A stretch of DNA of 64,000 nucleotides from Streptomyces sp. NBC_00569 (GTDB lineage: Bacteria; Actinomycetota; Actinomycetes; Streptomycetales; Streptomycetaceae): positions 6,122,001 through 6,186,000 of the forward strand of contig NZ_CP107783.1 in assembly GCF_036345255.1 (NCBI RefSeq), read 5' to 3'. Numbering within the stretch: the stretch's first letter is position 1; each line of letters starts with the position of its first letter. The notes under the pieces are model-generated. The model saw only the letters and a list, made by a program, of their open reading frames with translations, was not told the DNA's origin and searched no databases. A program made the position numbers and the translations under genes. This document shows positions 34,599-43,707 of the stretch, one piece after another.

Positions 34599-35969
34599 AT
34601 GAGCCGCACACTCGTCGAACGACTTCAGGAAGGCCTGCCGGCCGGGGCGGTCCTCACCGACTCCGACGTCACGGCCTCGTACGCCCATGACATGGCCAGC
34701 TTCTGCGACGCGGGGGCACCGGCCGTCGTGGTGCTGCCCCGCACCGTCGAGCAGGTCCAGCACGTGATGCGCACGGCGACGGAGCTTCGCGTCCCCGTCG
34801 TCCCCCAGGGCGCCCGCACGGGCCTCTCCGGCGCGGCGAACGCGTCCGAGGGCTGCATCGTGCTGTCCCTGGTCAAGATGGACCGCATCCTGGAGATCAA
34901 CACCGTCGACAGGATCGCGGTCGTCGAGCCGGGCGTCATCAACGCCACGCTCTCCCGCGCCGTCAACGAGAAGGGCCTCTACTACCCGCCGGACCCGTCC
35001 AGCTGGGAGATGTGCACCATCGGCGGGAACATCGGCACGGCGTCGGGCGGCCTGTGCTGCGTGAAGTACGGGGTGACGGCGGAGTACGTCCTCGGGCTCG
35101 ACGTCGTCCTCGCCGACGGCCGGCTCCTGTCCACGGGACGCCGCACGGCCAAGGGCGTCGCGGGCTACGACCTCACGCGTCTGTTCGTCGGCTCCGAGGG
35201 CAGCCTCGGCATCGTCGTACGGGCCACACTCGCGCTCAAGCCCGAGCCGCCGCAGCAGCTGGTCCTGGCCGCCGAATTCGCCTCCACGGACGCCGCCTGC
35301 GACGCGGTCTGCAAGATCATGGAGGGCGGTCACGTCCCGTCGCTGCTCGAACTCATGGACCGTACGACCGTGAAGGCCGTCAACGCGATGGCGAACATGG
35401 GGCTCCCCGAGACCACCGAGGCACTGCTCCTCGCGGCCTTCGACACCCTCGATCCGGCCGCCGACCTCGCCGCCGTCGGCGCCCTGTGCGAGGCCGCGGG
35501 CGCGACCCAGGTCGTCCCCGCCGAGGACGCCGCCGAGTCCGAACTCCTGCTCCAGGCCCGGCGCCTCTCGCTCACCGCACTCGAAGCGGTCAAGGGCACG
35601 ACGATGATCGACGACGTGTGCGTGCCGCGCTCGAGGCTCGCCGAGATGCTCACCGGCGTCGACCGCATCGCCGAGAAGTACGGCCTCACGATCGGCGTCT
35701 GCTGCCACGCGGGCGACGGCAACACGCACCCCACCGTCTGCTTCGACGCCCAGGACGCCGACGAGGGCCGGCGGGCCCGCGAGTCCTTCGACGAGATCAT
35801 GGCGCTCGGTCTCGAACTCGGCGGGACCATCACCGGCGAACACGGCGTCGGCGTACTCAAGAAGGAGTGGCTGGCGCGCGAGCTCGGCCCGGTCGGCATC
35901 GAGATGCAGCGCGCCGTCAAGGCGGCCTTCGACCCGCTCGGCCTGCTCAACCCGGGCAAACTCTTCTGA
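34599..35969 (+). CDS. FAD-linked oxidase, GlcD/D-lactate dehydrogenase family
   Basis: 456 residues. The FAD-binding PCMH domain has PQGARTGLSGAA and IGGNIGTASGGLCCVKYG. The C-terminal oxidase domain has the metal-site motif CHAGDGNTHP and GTITGEHGVGVLKKEW and ends FDPLGLLNPGKLF. The family oxidises D-2-hydroxy acids such as glycolate or D-lactate; the exact substrate is not readable. The start is the ATG of MSRTLVERL; a GTG 6 nt earlier is possible. Confidence 0.88.
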   Translation: MSRTLVERLQEGLPAGAVLTDSDVTASYAHDMASFCDAGAPAVVVLPRTVEQVQHVMRTATELRVPVVPQGARTGLSGAANASEGCIVLSLVKMDRILEINTVDRIAVVEPGVINATLSRAVNEKGLYYPPDPSSWEMCTIGGNIGTASGGLCCVKYGVTAEYVLGLDVVLADGRLLSTGRRTAKGVAGYDLTRLFVGSEGSLGIVVRATLALKPEPPQQLVLAAEFASTDAACDAVCKIMEGGHVPSLLELMDRTTVKAVNAMANMGLPETTEALLLAAFDTLDPAADLAAVGALCEAAGATQVVPAEDAAESELLLQARRLSLTALEAVKGTTMIDDVCVPRSRLAEMLTGVDRIAEKYGLTIGVCCHAGDGNTHPTVCFDAQDADEGRRARESFDEIMALGLELGGTITGEHGVGVLKKEWLARELGPVGIEMQRAVKAAFDPLGLLNPGKLF

Positions 35970-36021
35970 CGCCCGCCACCCGTGGCCGGTCGGCCCGCAT
36001 CCACCCCCGTGGGACGCGCGC

Positions 36022-36501
36022 TCACTCACCGTCCTGGGACTCGTCCGAGGGCCACGGGTCGCGCAGCCACAGGTCGTCGGCGCGGCCCGAGGCGGGAGCG
36101 AGCAGTTCGGCGAGGCCGTCGTCGATGCCGAGCCGCCCGGACTCAGAGCCCGGAGGGACCACCCGCAGTGTCCGCTCCAGCCAGGCGGACACCGCGGCGG
36201 CGGGCGCCTCCAGGAGCGCGTCGCCGTCCGGTGAACTCAGCGCCATGAGGACGACGCTGCGGCGGTCGACCTTCGTCGGCCACACGCGCACGTCCCCGTG
36301 CCCGCACGGCCGGAACACCCCCTCCACGAGCAGCTCGCGCGCGAACGTCCAGTCGACCGGGTGCTCGGAGCCGATGTGAAAGGCGATGTGGACGGCGTAC
36401 GGGTCGTCGGTCCGGTAGGTGAGCCGGGCAGGCACAGGGATGCTGCGCTCGGGCGACAGGACGAGCCTCAGCTCGAGTTCGCGTTCGACCACGGTGTGCA
36501 T
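36022..36501 (-). CDS. ssgG: SsgA-like sporulation/cell-division regulator, probable SsgG
   Basis: 159 residues, the usual ~140-residue SsgA-like fold plus a short tail. Family blocks are LSPERSIPVPARLTYRTDDPYAVHIAFH, DWTFARELLVEGV and GHGDVRVWPT. These actinomycete proteins steer septum placement in sporulating hyphae. The position near hpd and upstream of the RDD genes matches ssgG of S. coelicolor as I remember it, so the symbol rests on synteny plus family. Confidence 0.8.
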   Translation of the reverse strand: MHTVVERELELRLVLSPERSIPVPARLTYRTDDPYAVHIAFHIGSEHPVDWTFARELLVEGVFRPCGHGDVRVWPTKVDRRSVVLMALSSPDGDALLEAPAAAVSAWLERTLRVVPPGSESGRLGIDDGLAELLAPASGRADDLWLRDPWPSDESQDGE

Positions 36502-36722
36502 GTCGTGCGTTTCCTCTCCTCGTACGGGGCGTGCGAGGGCTCGCGAGAGCGGGCCCGTGCAAGGAGAGAGGGCGAAGGGCGCGGAGCATTACGCGAGTTC
36601 CGGAAAGTTTTTTCGGACGTCCCCGGAAAGTGGTCCGTACGGGCGGACCCGCCCGGTGGCGGGCGGTGGTCTGATAGATGTGGACCCCCAACAAAACCCC
36701 GAGCAGATACGGGACGACGGAC

Positions 36723-38363
36723 ATGAGCGCCCCAACTCCGGCACCCGGCGACGACAGGCCCCGCGACGGGTACTACCCCGACCCGTCCATTCCCGGATAT
36801 GTCCGGTACTGGAACGGTGCCGCGTGGGTGCCCGGCACGAGCCGCCCGGCCCCGTCCGACGGCGAACCTCTCGCCGCCCCCGCCGGGGTGACCCCGGCCC
36901 CCGAGCCCACCCCCACGCCCGCGCCCGCGTCCCTCGAGGAGACCGGCCCGGTCTTCCTCGACGAGGAGCCGGAGCGGTACTCGGACGAGCCGGCCGCACC
37001 CGAACCCGCCACGGCCTGGCAGGCGGACGCGTCCCGCCAGACCGGCTTCGGCGGCGAGCAGGACCGCCGTGTGTCCTGGGGCACCGACCCGCGCGTGCCT
37101 GCTCCGCAGCAGGAGGAGCGCGCGGACCGTGCGGGCACGAACCGCCCGGCACAGCCGGTGCCCCCGACGCCGCCCACGGACGGGACCGTCACGTTCCGCC
37201 GCCCCACCCCGCCCACGGACCGCCCCGAGGGCACGATGACGATGCGGGCGCTGCCCGCTCGTCAGGTGCCGGGCCAGCAAGGGCCTGCGCTACAGGGCCA
37301 GCAGGGGCAGGGGCAGGGTCAGCAGGTTCCGGGTCAGCAGGGTCAGCAAGCACAGGCCCAGCAAGCTCAGGCCCAGCATGCTCAGCCCCAACAGCCCATC
37401 GCCCAGCACCCGCAGGCGGCCCAGCAGCCCGCGTCCCGGCAGGCCGACGCTCAGCCCCGCTCCGGCTCCCAGCCGCAGCCCCAGCCTCAGCCGGGTTTCG
37501 CCCCGCAGGGGCCGGCCCAACAGCCCCAGGCCCAGCAAGCGCAGGCCCAGCAAGCGCAGGCCCACCAGGCGCACGCCCCGCAAGCCGCCCCCCTGCACCC
37601 GCACGCGCCCCAGGCGCCCACTCCGGCGCAGCAGCCCCAGGCCGGCCGCCCCGGTGCGGTCCCGCCGCAGGCCGCCGGTGACGCCTCCGCCACCCCGATG
37701 ACCTCCGGCCCCGGTGGCGGTTCGCCCTCCTGGGCGCAGCAGGTGCACCAGCTCGCCCGGCCTCAGGCCGCGCAGCCCGCTCAGCCCGCCGCAGGCGAAC
37801 CCGCGGAGCCGGAAGGCCCCGTCACGCCGTGGAAGCCCGTGGCCAACGACCCGTTCCTGGCGGCAGCCCAGGCGCAGGCGTCGGCGCGGCCCGCGGGCCT
37901 CGGCAAGCGTCTTGCCGCGCGGCTCATCGACTCGGTGGTGCTCGGCGCGGTCACCGCGGTGGCGGCCGTTCCGCTCGGCACCAAGGCCGTCGACCACATC
38001 GACGGGAAGATCGACGCGGCGAAGGCGTCGGGCCGCGAGGCCACGGTCTGGCTGCTGGACGGCACGACGGGCGCCTACCTCGGCATCGTCCTCGCCGTCC
38101 TCCTCGTCGCAGGAGTCCTCTACGAGGCCCTGCCGACCGCCAAGTGGGGCCGCACCCTGGGCAAGAAGGTGTGCGGGCTCCAGGTGCGGGACATCGAGGA
38201 GCACGAGGCGCCGACGTTCGGCGCGGCGCTGCGGCGCTGGCTGGTGTACAGCGTGACCGGCCTGCTGGCCATCGGCGTCGTCGGTGTGCTGTGGTGCCTG
38301 TTCGACCGGCCGTGGCGCCAGTGCTGGCACGACAAGGCGGCCCGTACGTTCGTCGCTGGCTGA
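36723..38363 (+). CDS. DUF2510-RDD membrane protein with long Gln/Pro-rich linker
   Basis: 546 residues. An N-terminal DUF2510 element (YYPDPSIPGYVRYWNGAAW, about 17-35) is followed by ~330 disordered residues with QQGQ, QAQQAQAQ and PQPQ repeats (strongest at 37285-37640). An RDD domain follows with about three membrane helices and the signature GKRLAARLIDSVV...GRTLGKKVCGLQV. RDD proteins are putative ion exchangers. It is followed 99 nt later by a second RDD gene. A start 45 nt upstream is possible but lacks a ribosome site. Confidence 0.8.
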   Translation: MSAPTPAPGDDRPRDGYYPDPSIPGYVRYWNGAAWVPGTSRPAPSDGEPLAAPAGVTPAPEPTPTPAPASLEETGPVFLDEEPERYSDEPAAPEPATAWQADASRQTGFGGEQDRRVSWGTDPRVPAPQQEERADRAGTNRPAQPVPPTPPTDGTVTFRRPTPPTDRPEGTMTMRALPARQVPGQQGPALQGQQGQGQGQQVPGQQGQQAQAQQAQAQHAQPQQPIAQHPQAAQQPASRQADAQPRSGSQPQPQPQPGFAPQGPAQQPQAQQAQAQQAQAHQAHAPQAAPLHPHAPQAPTPAQQPQAGRPGAVPPQAAGDASATPMTSGPGGGSPSWAQQVHQLARPQAAQPAQPAAGEPAEPEGPVTPWKPVANDPFLAAAQAQASARPAGLGKRLAARLIDSVVLGAVTAVAAVPLGTKAVDHIDGKIDAAKASGREATVWLLDGTTGAYLGIVLAVLLVAGVLYEALPTAKWGRTLGKKVCGLQVRDIEEHEAPTFGAALRRWLVYSVTGLLAIGVVGVLWCLFDRPWRQCWHDKAARTFVAG

Positions 38364-38462
38364 CCCCGGCCGTCCCGCTCGGCGGGCGCACGGGCGGGCC
38401 GTCGTACTCCGGACGGCGGCTCGCCGGATGCGGAATCGGGGGGTTCGCGGTCGACTCGGGCC

Positions 38463-39233
38463 ATGAGCACCGAACCGCCGCCCCCCGGCTCAGGCCAGCC
38501 TCCGGAAGACGACCCGTTCAGAAAGCCGCCGCCGTCCCAGGGCGGCGGCTCACCGTACGACGGCCCGCAGGACCCGTACGGCACTCCGCAGAACCCTCAG
38601 GGTCCTCAGAACCCCCAGGGTCCGCAGGGTCCCCAGAACCCCCCGGGCTCGGGGAATCCGTACGACTCCCCGCCGCCCCCGCCCGGCGGCACCCCGCCGC
38701 CCCCGTACGGCGGTGGTGGTGGAGGTGGCCCCTACGGGGGTGACCCCTATGGTGGCGGCCCCTACGGGGATGACCCGCTGGCCGGGATGCCGCCGCTGGC
38801 GGACAGCGGCAAGCGCGTGCTCGCGCGGATCATCGACATCATCCTGGTCAGCATCGTCGTGGGGCTGCTGTCCTGGGCGTTCGGGATCGCCACGTACCAG
38901 ACGAACCCCGACAAGATCCAGTACGGCCGGCAGTTCGGCCAGTCCGTCCTCGCCGCGGTCCTCTACATCGGGTACGACACCTTCCTGACCGCGAGGACCG
39001 GCCAGACCCTGGGCAAGCGGCTGTTCAAGCTGCGCGTGGCGAACCTCAACGACGGTGCCACGCCCAGCGTCCAGACCAACCTGGTGCGCGCCGCGGTCCT
39101 GTGGCTGCCGGCCGTGTTCTGCTGCGCCTGCATCTGGACCGCGTTCTGTGGTGGCTGGAGCTTCTTCGACAAGCCTTACAAGCAGGGCCTGCACGACAAG
39201 GCCGCGAAGACGGTGGTGGTCAGCACCGGCTGA
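38463..39233 (+). CDS. RDD-family membrane protein
   Basis: 256 residues. The first ~110 are Pro/Gly/Asn/Gln-rich (PQNPQGPQ, GGGGPYGGDPY). The RDD domain has SGKRVLARIIDIILVSIVVGLLSWAF, RTGQTLGKRLFKLRV and a final helix with several cysteines (FCCACIW). It is a tandem relative of the preceding gene. It probably sits in the cell membrane with the repetitive head in the cytosol. Confidence 0.8.
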   Translation: MSTEPPPPGSGQPPEDDPFRKPPPSQGGGSPYDGPQDPYGTPQNPQGPQNPQGPQGPQNPPGSGNPYDSPPPPPGGTPPPPYGGGGGGGPYGGDPYGGGPYGDDPLAGMPPLADSGKRVLARIIDIILVSIVVGLLSWAFGIATYQTNPDKIQYGRQFGQSVLAAVLYIGYDTFLTARTGQTLGKRLFKLRVANLNDGATPSVQTNLVRAAVLWLPAVFCCACIWTAFCGGWSFFDKPYKQGLHDKAAKTVVVSTG

Positions 39234-39253
39234 GCAGACGCGGGGTGGTGCTT

Positions 39254-39284
39254 CCGGCGGGTCCGTGGTTCACGGGCCCGCCGG
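39254..39284. terminator. Bidirectional terminator between convergent genes
   Basis: CCGGCGGGTCCGTG pairs with CACGGGCCCGCCGG (14 bp, one G-U) around GTT. It lies just after the RDD stop and overlaps the last codons of the opposing small membrane-protein gene. Confidence 0.7.
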
Positions 39285-39596
39285 TCCGCGTGTGCCGGAC
39301 GGCGCGACCTCGTAGACGGACTCGGGGGCGGCCTGCGGGGCGGCCGCCGAGGGCACGGTCGCACGCTGCACCGACATCCGCTCCTCCGCCGCGGCGGCAG
39401 TCGCCGGCGCGGCGGCGGGCCGCGACTTGGGCAGGGGGACCGTCAGCGCCACGAGGAGACCGAGGCCGAGTGCGGCCAGGGCGATGACCGCGACGCCGAG
39501 GCCCGAACTCGTCTGCGACAACAGCAGCATGGCGAGTGTCGAGAAGATCACGGTCGCGGAACCGTAGGCGAGCTGTGCGGCAGTCGGACGCGGCAT
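39270..39596 (-). CDS. Small two-helix membrane protein
   Basis: 108 residues. Two adjacent membrane helices (about 10-30 and 34-55: VIFSTLAMLLLSQ, VAVIALAALGLGLLVALTV) are followed by an Ala/Pro-rich cytosolic tail. No family beyond a Streptomyces-type hypothetical is recognised. It is convergent with the RDD gene. Confidence 0.6.
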   Translation of the reverse strand: MPRPTAAQLAYGSATVIFSTLAMLLLSQTSSGLGVAVIALAALGLGLLVALTVPLPKSRPAAAPATAAAAEERMSVQRATVPSAAAPQAAPESVYEVAPSGTRGPAGP

Positions 39597-39993
39597 GGCG
39601 TTATCCGTCCTCGGGACAGCGGATGCTTACTTCACTGGCGTATAGCAGGAGCCATTGGCAGCTGCATATGTAAGGGATGCGGAGCCAGGTCGACTTGGCC
39701 GTAGCGTGCCGTCAAATGACTCTAATCCGACGCATGCCCGAGAGGAACGGTCGGTAAGCGTGACCTAACCCACGGTGCCGGTGCACGGGGGGCGCACGGA
39801 GTCATCGAGTCCACGAAGTGGACGATTCGACGCGCCCGTTGGGGGGAAGTCCGCGTCCGATTATCGGTGTTGCGCCACTGCATAGTGCACTTCGGTTGTC
39901 CCAGTCAAGGTCTGTTATTTCTCCTTCACCTCCGGTCAAATAGCGTCACTTGTGATACGTGGCTGAAACGCCACGGAGGAGGGGAACCATCAA
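39597..39993. other. Gene-free stretch upstream of the M6 protease gene
   Basis: About 400 nt without a credible ORF. It should carry the promoter and a long leader for the secreted protease. A strong ribosome site GGAGGAGGGG is at its 3' end. I could not place -35/-10 boxes with confidence. Confidence 0.4.
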
Positions 39994-42390
39994 GTGACCA
40001 CCAAGAGACGGGCGTTGAGATCCGCCGCCGTGCTCGTGACGCTGGCCGCGACCGCGGCTGCCGGATCGGTCCTCGCGACGGGCGCCCAGGCCGACACCCC
40101 GGCCGTAGGAAGCTCCACGTCGCACGGCAAGACGTACGGGGGCAAGGGGCACGTCATCGGCGGCCCCTTCAGCCAGCAGATGGAGCAGCAGCGCAAGACC
40201 GCGCTGGAGCAGGTGCTCTCCGGGAAGTCGAAGGTCGTCAAGCGCGACGGCTCGCAGGTCGTGAAGCTCGGCAAGGACAAGTACGTCGAGCTGGGCCGGG
40301 AGCGGACCGACAAGATCTTCACGATCCTGACGGAGTTCGGCGACAAGGTCGACAACACGACGCTGGTCGACCGCGCCGACGACGACACGCCTGACCTGAA
40401 GCCCAAGTACGGCGGCACGCCCGGCCCGCTGCACAACCGGATAGCCGAGCCGGACCGTGCCACGAACAACAGCACGGCCTGGCAGAAGGACTACAGCAGC
40501 AAGCACTTCCAGGACCTGTACTTCGGTACGGGCAAGGGGGTCGACTCGCTGAAGACCTACTACGAGAAGACGTCGTCGGGCCGCTACTCGGTCGACGGCG
40601 AGGTCTCGGACTGGGTCAAGGTCCCGTACAACGAGGCCCGCTACGGCTCCAACTACTGCGGCGCCGACAACTGCCCGAACGTCGAGGACCTGGTCCGCGA
40701 CGGCGTGACCGCGTGGGTCGAGCAGCAGAAGGCGGCCGGCAAGTCCGACGCCGACATCAAGGCGGACCTGTCCCAGTACGACCAGTGGGACCGTACCGAC
40801 CACGACAACGACGGCAACTTCAACGAGCCCGACGGCTACATCGACCACTTCCAGATCGTCCACGCGGGCGAGGACGGGTCGGCCGGCGGCGGCGCGCAGG
40901 GCGGCGACTCCCTGTGGGCGCACCGCGGTTACGCCTACGGCCGCGACGACGGCGACACGGGTCCGACCGGCTTCAAGGCGGGCGGAACCCCGGTCGGCGA
41001 CACCGGCATCTGGGTCGGCGACTACACGATGCAGCCGGAGAACGGCGGCCTCGGCGTCTTCGCCCACGAGTACGGCCACGACCTGGGCCTGCCGGACCTG
41101 TACGACACCACGTACAGCGGTGAGAACTCGGTCGGCTTCTGGTCCCTGATGTCGGCCGGCTCCTGGCTCGGCACCGGCAAGGACTCCATCGGCGACATGC
41201 CGGGCGACATGACCGCCTGGGACAAGCTGCAGCTCGGCTGGCTCAACTACGACAAGGCCAAGGCGGCGACCAAGTCGACGCACACGCTGGGTGTTTCGGA
41301 GTACAACACCAAGCGCAAGCAGGCTCTCGTCGTCGAGCTGCCCGAGAAGAAGAACGTCACCACCGACATCGTGAAGCCCACCGAGGGCGCGAAGCAGTGG
41401 TGGTCGGACTACGGTGACGACCTCTCCAACACCCTGACGCGCCAGGTCGACCTGACCGGCAAGTCGAAGGCGGCCCTCGAACTCGACGGCTGGTACGACA
41501 TCGAGAAGGACTACGACTACCTGTACACGCAGGTGTCCGCGGACGACGGCGCCAGCTGGAAGACGATCGACGGCACCGCCGACGGCGTCACCATCCCGCG
41601 CGACGGCGGCGACAAGCCGGCCCTGACCGGTGTCTCCGGCAAGTTCCAGCACCTGGTGTTCCCGCTGGACGCCTACGCGGGCAAGAAGATCAGCGTCCGC
41701 TTCCGCTACAAGACGGACGGCGGCGCCGGCGGCATGGGCTTCACCGCCGACAACCTCACGGTCAAGGCGGACGGCCAGGCGCTGTTCACCGACAACGCCG
41801 AGGGTGACGACAACGGCTGGACCGCGCGCGGCTTCTCGCGCGTCGGCGCCTCCGTGACGGGCGACTTCCCGCAGTTCTACCTCGCGGAGAACCGCCAGTA
41901 CGTCTCCTACGACAAGACCCTCAAGGTCGGTCCGTACAACTTCGGTTGGCGTGACGGCGGCGCGAAGAACGACTGGGTCGAGCACTACTCGTACCGTCCC
42001 GGCCTGATGATCTGGCAGTGGGACACCTCGCAGCGCAACAACAACGTCGGTCAGCACCCCGGCAAGGGTCTGATCCTGCCGGTCGACGCTCACGCCAAGC
42101 CGCTCAAGTGGGCCGACGGCAAGTACATCACCAACAAGATCCAGCCGTACGACGCCGCGTTCAGCTGGTTCCCGAACCCGGGCTTCTCGCTGCACAAGCT
42201 CGGCGTCGAGACCAAGATCCCGGCACAGCTGGGCGTTCCGGTCTTCGACGACCACAAGGGCACGTACTGGTACAAGGAGAACTCCACCGGCAGTGTCCAG
42301 ACAACTGACACCAACACCCGGATCTCGATCGTCGGGCAGCCGCTCGACGGCTCGTCGATCACGGTGAAGGTGGGCCCCTCGGCGAAGTAG
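39994..42390 (+). CDS. Secreted M6 (immune inhibitor A-like) zinc metalloprotease
   Basis: 798 residues from GTG. The signal peptide is cleaved near AQA-DT (residue 34). The zinc site is His358-Glu-x-x-His362 in FAHEYGHDLGLPD. Residues 269-280 (DHDNDGNFNEPD) look like a calcium site, and Cys222/Cys227 can pair. After the catalytic domain come beta-rich regions typical of immune inhibitor A. The enzyme probably degrades extracellular protein during mycelial growth. Monocistronic, with a strong terminator behind it. Confidence 0.92.
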   Translation: MTTKRRALRSAAVLVTLAATAAAGSVLATGAQADTPAVGSSTSHGKTYGGKGHVIGGPFSQQMEQQRKTALEQVLSGKSKVVKRDGSQVVKLGKDKYVELGRERTDKIFTILTEFGDKVDNTTLVDRADDDTPDLKPKYGGTPGPLHNRIAEPDRATNNSTAWQKDYSSKHFQDLYFGTGKGVDSLKTYYEKTSSGRYSVDGEVSDWVKVPYNEARYGSNYCGADNCPNVEDLVRDGVTAWVEQQKAAGKSDADIKADLSQYDQWDRTDHDNDGNFNEPDGYIDHFQIVHAGEDGSAGGGAQGGDSLWAHRGYAYGRDDGDTGPTGFKAGGTPVGDTGIWVGDYTMQPENGGLGVFAHEYGHDLGLPDLYDTTYSGENSVGFWSLMSAGSWLGTGKDSIGDMPGDMTAWDKLQLGWLNYDKAKAATKSTHTLGVSEYNTKRKQALVVELPEKKNVTTDIVKPTEGAKQWWSDYGDDLSNTLTRQVDLTGKSKAALELDGWYDIEKDYDYLYTQVSADDGASWKTIDGTADGVTIPRDGGDKPALTGVSGKFQHLVFPLDAYAGKKISVRFRYKTDGGAGGMGFTADNLTVKADGQALFTDNAEGDDNGWTARGFSRVGASVTGDFPQFYLAENRQYVSYDKTLKVGPYNFGWRDGGAKNDWVEHYSYRPGLMIWQWDTSQRNNNVGQHPGKGLILPVDAHAKPLKWADGKYITNKIQPYDAAFSWFPNPGFSLHKLGVETKIPAQLGVPVFDDHKGTYWYKENSTGSVQTTDTNTRISIVGQPLDGSSITVKVGPSAK

Positions 42391-42415
42391 TCCACATCGC
42401 CGCAGGTCAGAGCAT

Positions 42416-42451
42416 GATCGGCCGTCGCCCTCTAGCGGGCGGCGGCCGATC
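42416..42451. terminator. Terminator of the M6 protease gene
   Basis: GATCGGCCGTCGCCC pairs with GGGCGGCGGCCGATC (15 bp, one G-U) around TCTAGC, followed by GTGTTTA. Confidence 0.85.
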
Positions 42452-42512
42452 GTGTTTAGGTGCGTCCTGTGGGTTTCTTATTGACACTACGTCTCACGGG
42501 GGTGTGACAATC

Positions 42513-42938
42513 ATGTCCGCAGGAGGGTTCTGCAAGCTGCCGAACGGCAGCGTGGTGGTGGCGCTGACCGTGCCCAGCCCGTCGCCGGGCGACGGTGCGG
42601 TACGGGTCCTGGTGCACGCGGCGAACCGCGCCCGCGCCCTGACCCGGCTGCGCAACCTGGGCCTGCGGGCGATCTACCTGAGGGGCAACGCGGAGCCCCC
42701 CACGCCCGACGAGGTCACAGCGGTCCTGCACCACCCGGACGGTCTGCTCTGGCGAGCCGCCCCCCGCTGCACGGCGGGCGAACTGTGGCACCCGATCAGA
42801 ACGCTCATGAGACCGAGACACCCCGACCGGGCCGGCCACTCCAGCCGCCCCTCCGGCTCCGGCTTCTCCGGCTCCTCCGGCTTCTCCGGCTCGGCCTTCC
42901 GGGGCCACTCCGGCCATTCCAGCCCGTCCGGCGTCTGA
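42513..42938 (+). CDS. Hypothetical protein with Ser/Gly-rich tail
   Basis: 141 residues from ATG (MSAGGFCKLPNGSVVVAL); a frame extension upstream would run through the preceding terminator. The N-terminal 95 residues look like a small alpha/beta domain (VRVLVHAANRARALTRLRNLGLRAIYLRGN). The end is low-complexity with FSGSSGFSGS repeats. No function is recognised. Confidence 0.55.
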   Translation: MSAGGFCKLPNGSVVVALTVPSPSPGDGAVRVLVHAANRARALTRLRNLGLRAIYLRGNAEPPTPDEVTAVLHHPDGLLWRAAPRCTAGELWHPIRTLMRPRHPDRAGHSSRPSGSGFSGSSGFSGSAFRGHSGHSSPSGV

Positions 42939-43049
42939 GGGGAGGAGCCCGGGCAGATCGCCGGGCCACGCGACGGAGCCGCACATCGATACGGCCGGGC
43001 AGAGGCGGGCCCGGGCAGGAGGAACTCGGCGGGCCAGGGCGCGAAGAAC

Positions 43050-43634
43050 TCAGACGACGGGCTTACCGCTCAGCTCGACACCCGAGCCCCGCATCTCCTC
43101 CAGCGCCGCCGCGGTGGTCCCCGCGGCCACGCCGGCCGTCAGATCGAGCAGCACCTGAACCCGAAACCCCTCCCGCACCCCGTCCAGCGCGGTGGCGCGA
43201 ACGCAGTGATCCGTGGCGAGCCCGACCACGTCCACCTCGGTGATCCCCCGCCCGCGGAGCCAGTCCGCCAAGGACACCCCGTTCTCGTCGAGCCCCTCGA
43301 ACCCGCTGTACGCGGCCGCGTACGCCCCCTTGTCGAAGACGGCGTCGATCGCGCCGGACGCGACGACGGGCGCGAAGTTCGGGTGGAACCCGACCCCCTC
43401 CGTGCCCGCCACGCAGTGCGGGGGCCAGGAGTGGACGTAGTCCGGGGACTCGGAGAAGTGGTCACCGGGCGCGATGTGGTGATCGCGGGTGGCCACGACG
43501 TGCCGGTACCCGGCGGGCGCCTGCCCGATCAGCTCGGTGACGGCCGCGGCCACATCCGCCCCGCCCGCCAGCGCGAGGCTGCCTCCCTCACAGAAGTCGT
43601 TCTGTACATCTACGACGATCAGTGCGCGGCGCAT
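43050..43634 (-). CDS. pncA: Nicotinamidase (isochorismatase superfamily)
   Basis: 194 residues. The catalytic triad is Asp10 (VDVQNDFCEGG), the Lys of FDKGAY and the Cys of ATDHCVRAT. Metal ligands are in TRDHH. It deamidates nicotinamide to nicotinate for NAD salvage. It lies 73 nt downstream of the nicotinate phosphoribosyltransferase gene on the same strand, so the two steps are encoded together. Confidence 0.93.
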   Translation of the reverse strand: MRRALIVVDVQNDFCEGGSLALAGGADVAAAVTELIGQAPAGYRHVVATRDHHIAPGDHFSESPDYVHSWPPHCVAGTEGVGFHPNFAPVVASGAIDAVFDKGAYAAAYSGFEGLDENGVSLADWLRGRGITEVDVVGLATDHCVRATALDGVREGFRVQVLLDLTAGVAAGTTAAALEEMRGSGVELSGKPVV

Positions 43635-43707
43635 AGGAGGTGTCCTTCTACTGGGAGACTTCGAGCGTAGAGACTTGAAGTGCGTTGCGGGAGAGGGCGT
43701 TCGACCG

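Noticed and set aside
39946..42255. Minus-strand ORF of 769 codons opposite the M6 protease
   Set aside because: Antisense shadow with Val/Arg/Asp-rich sequence; the plus strand encodes a complete secreted protease with HEYGH.
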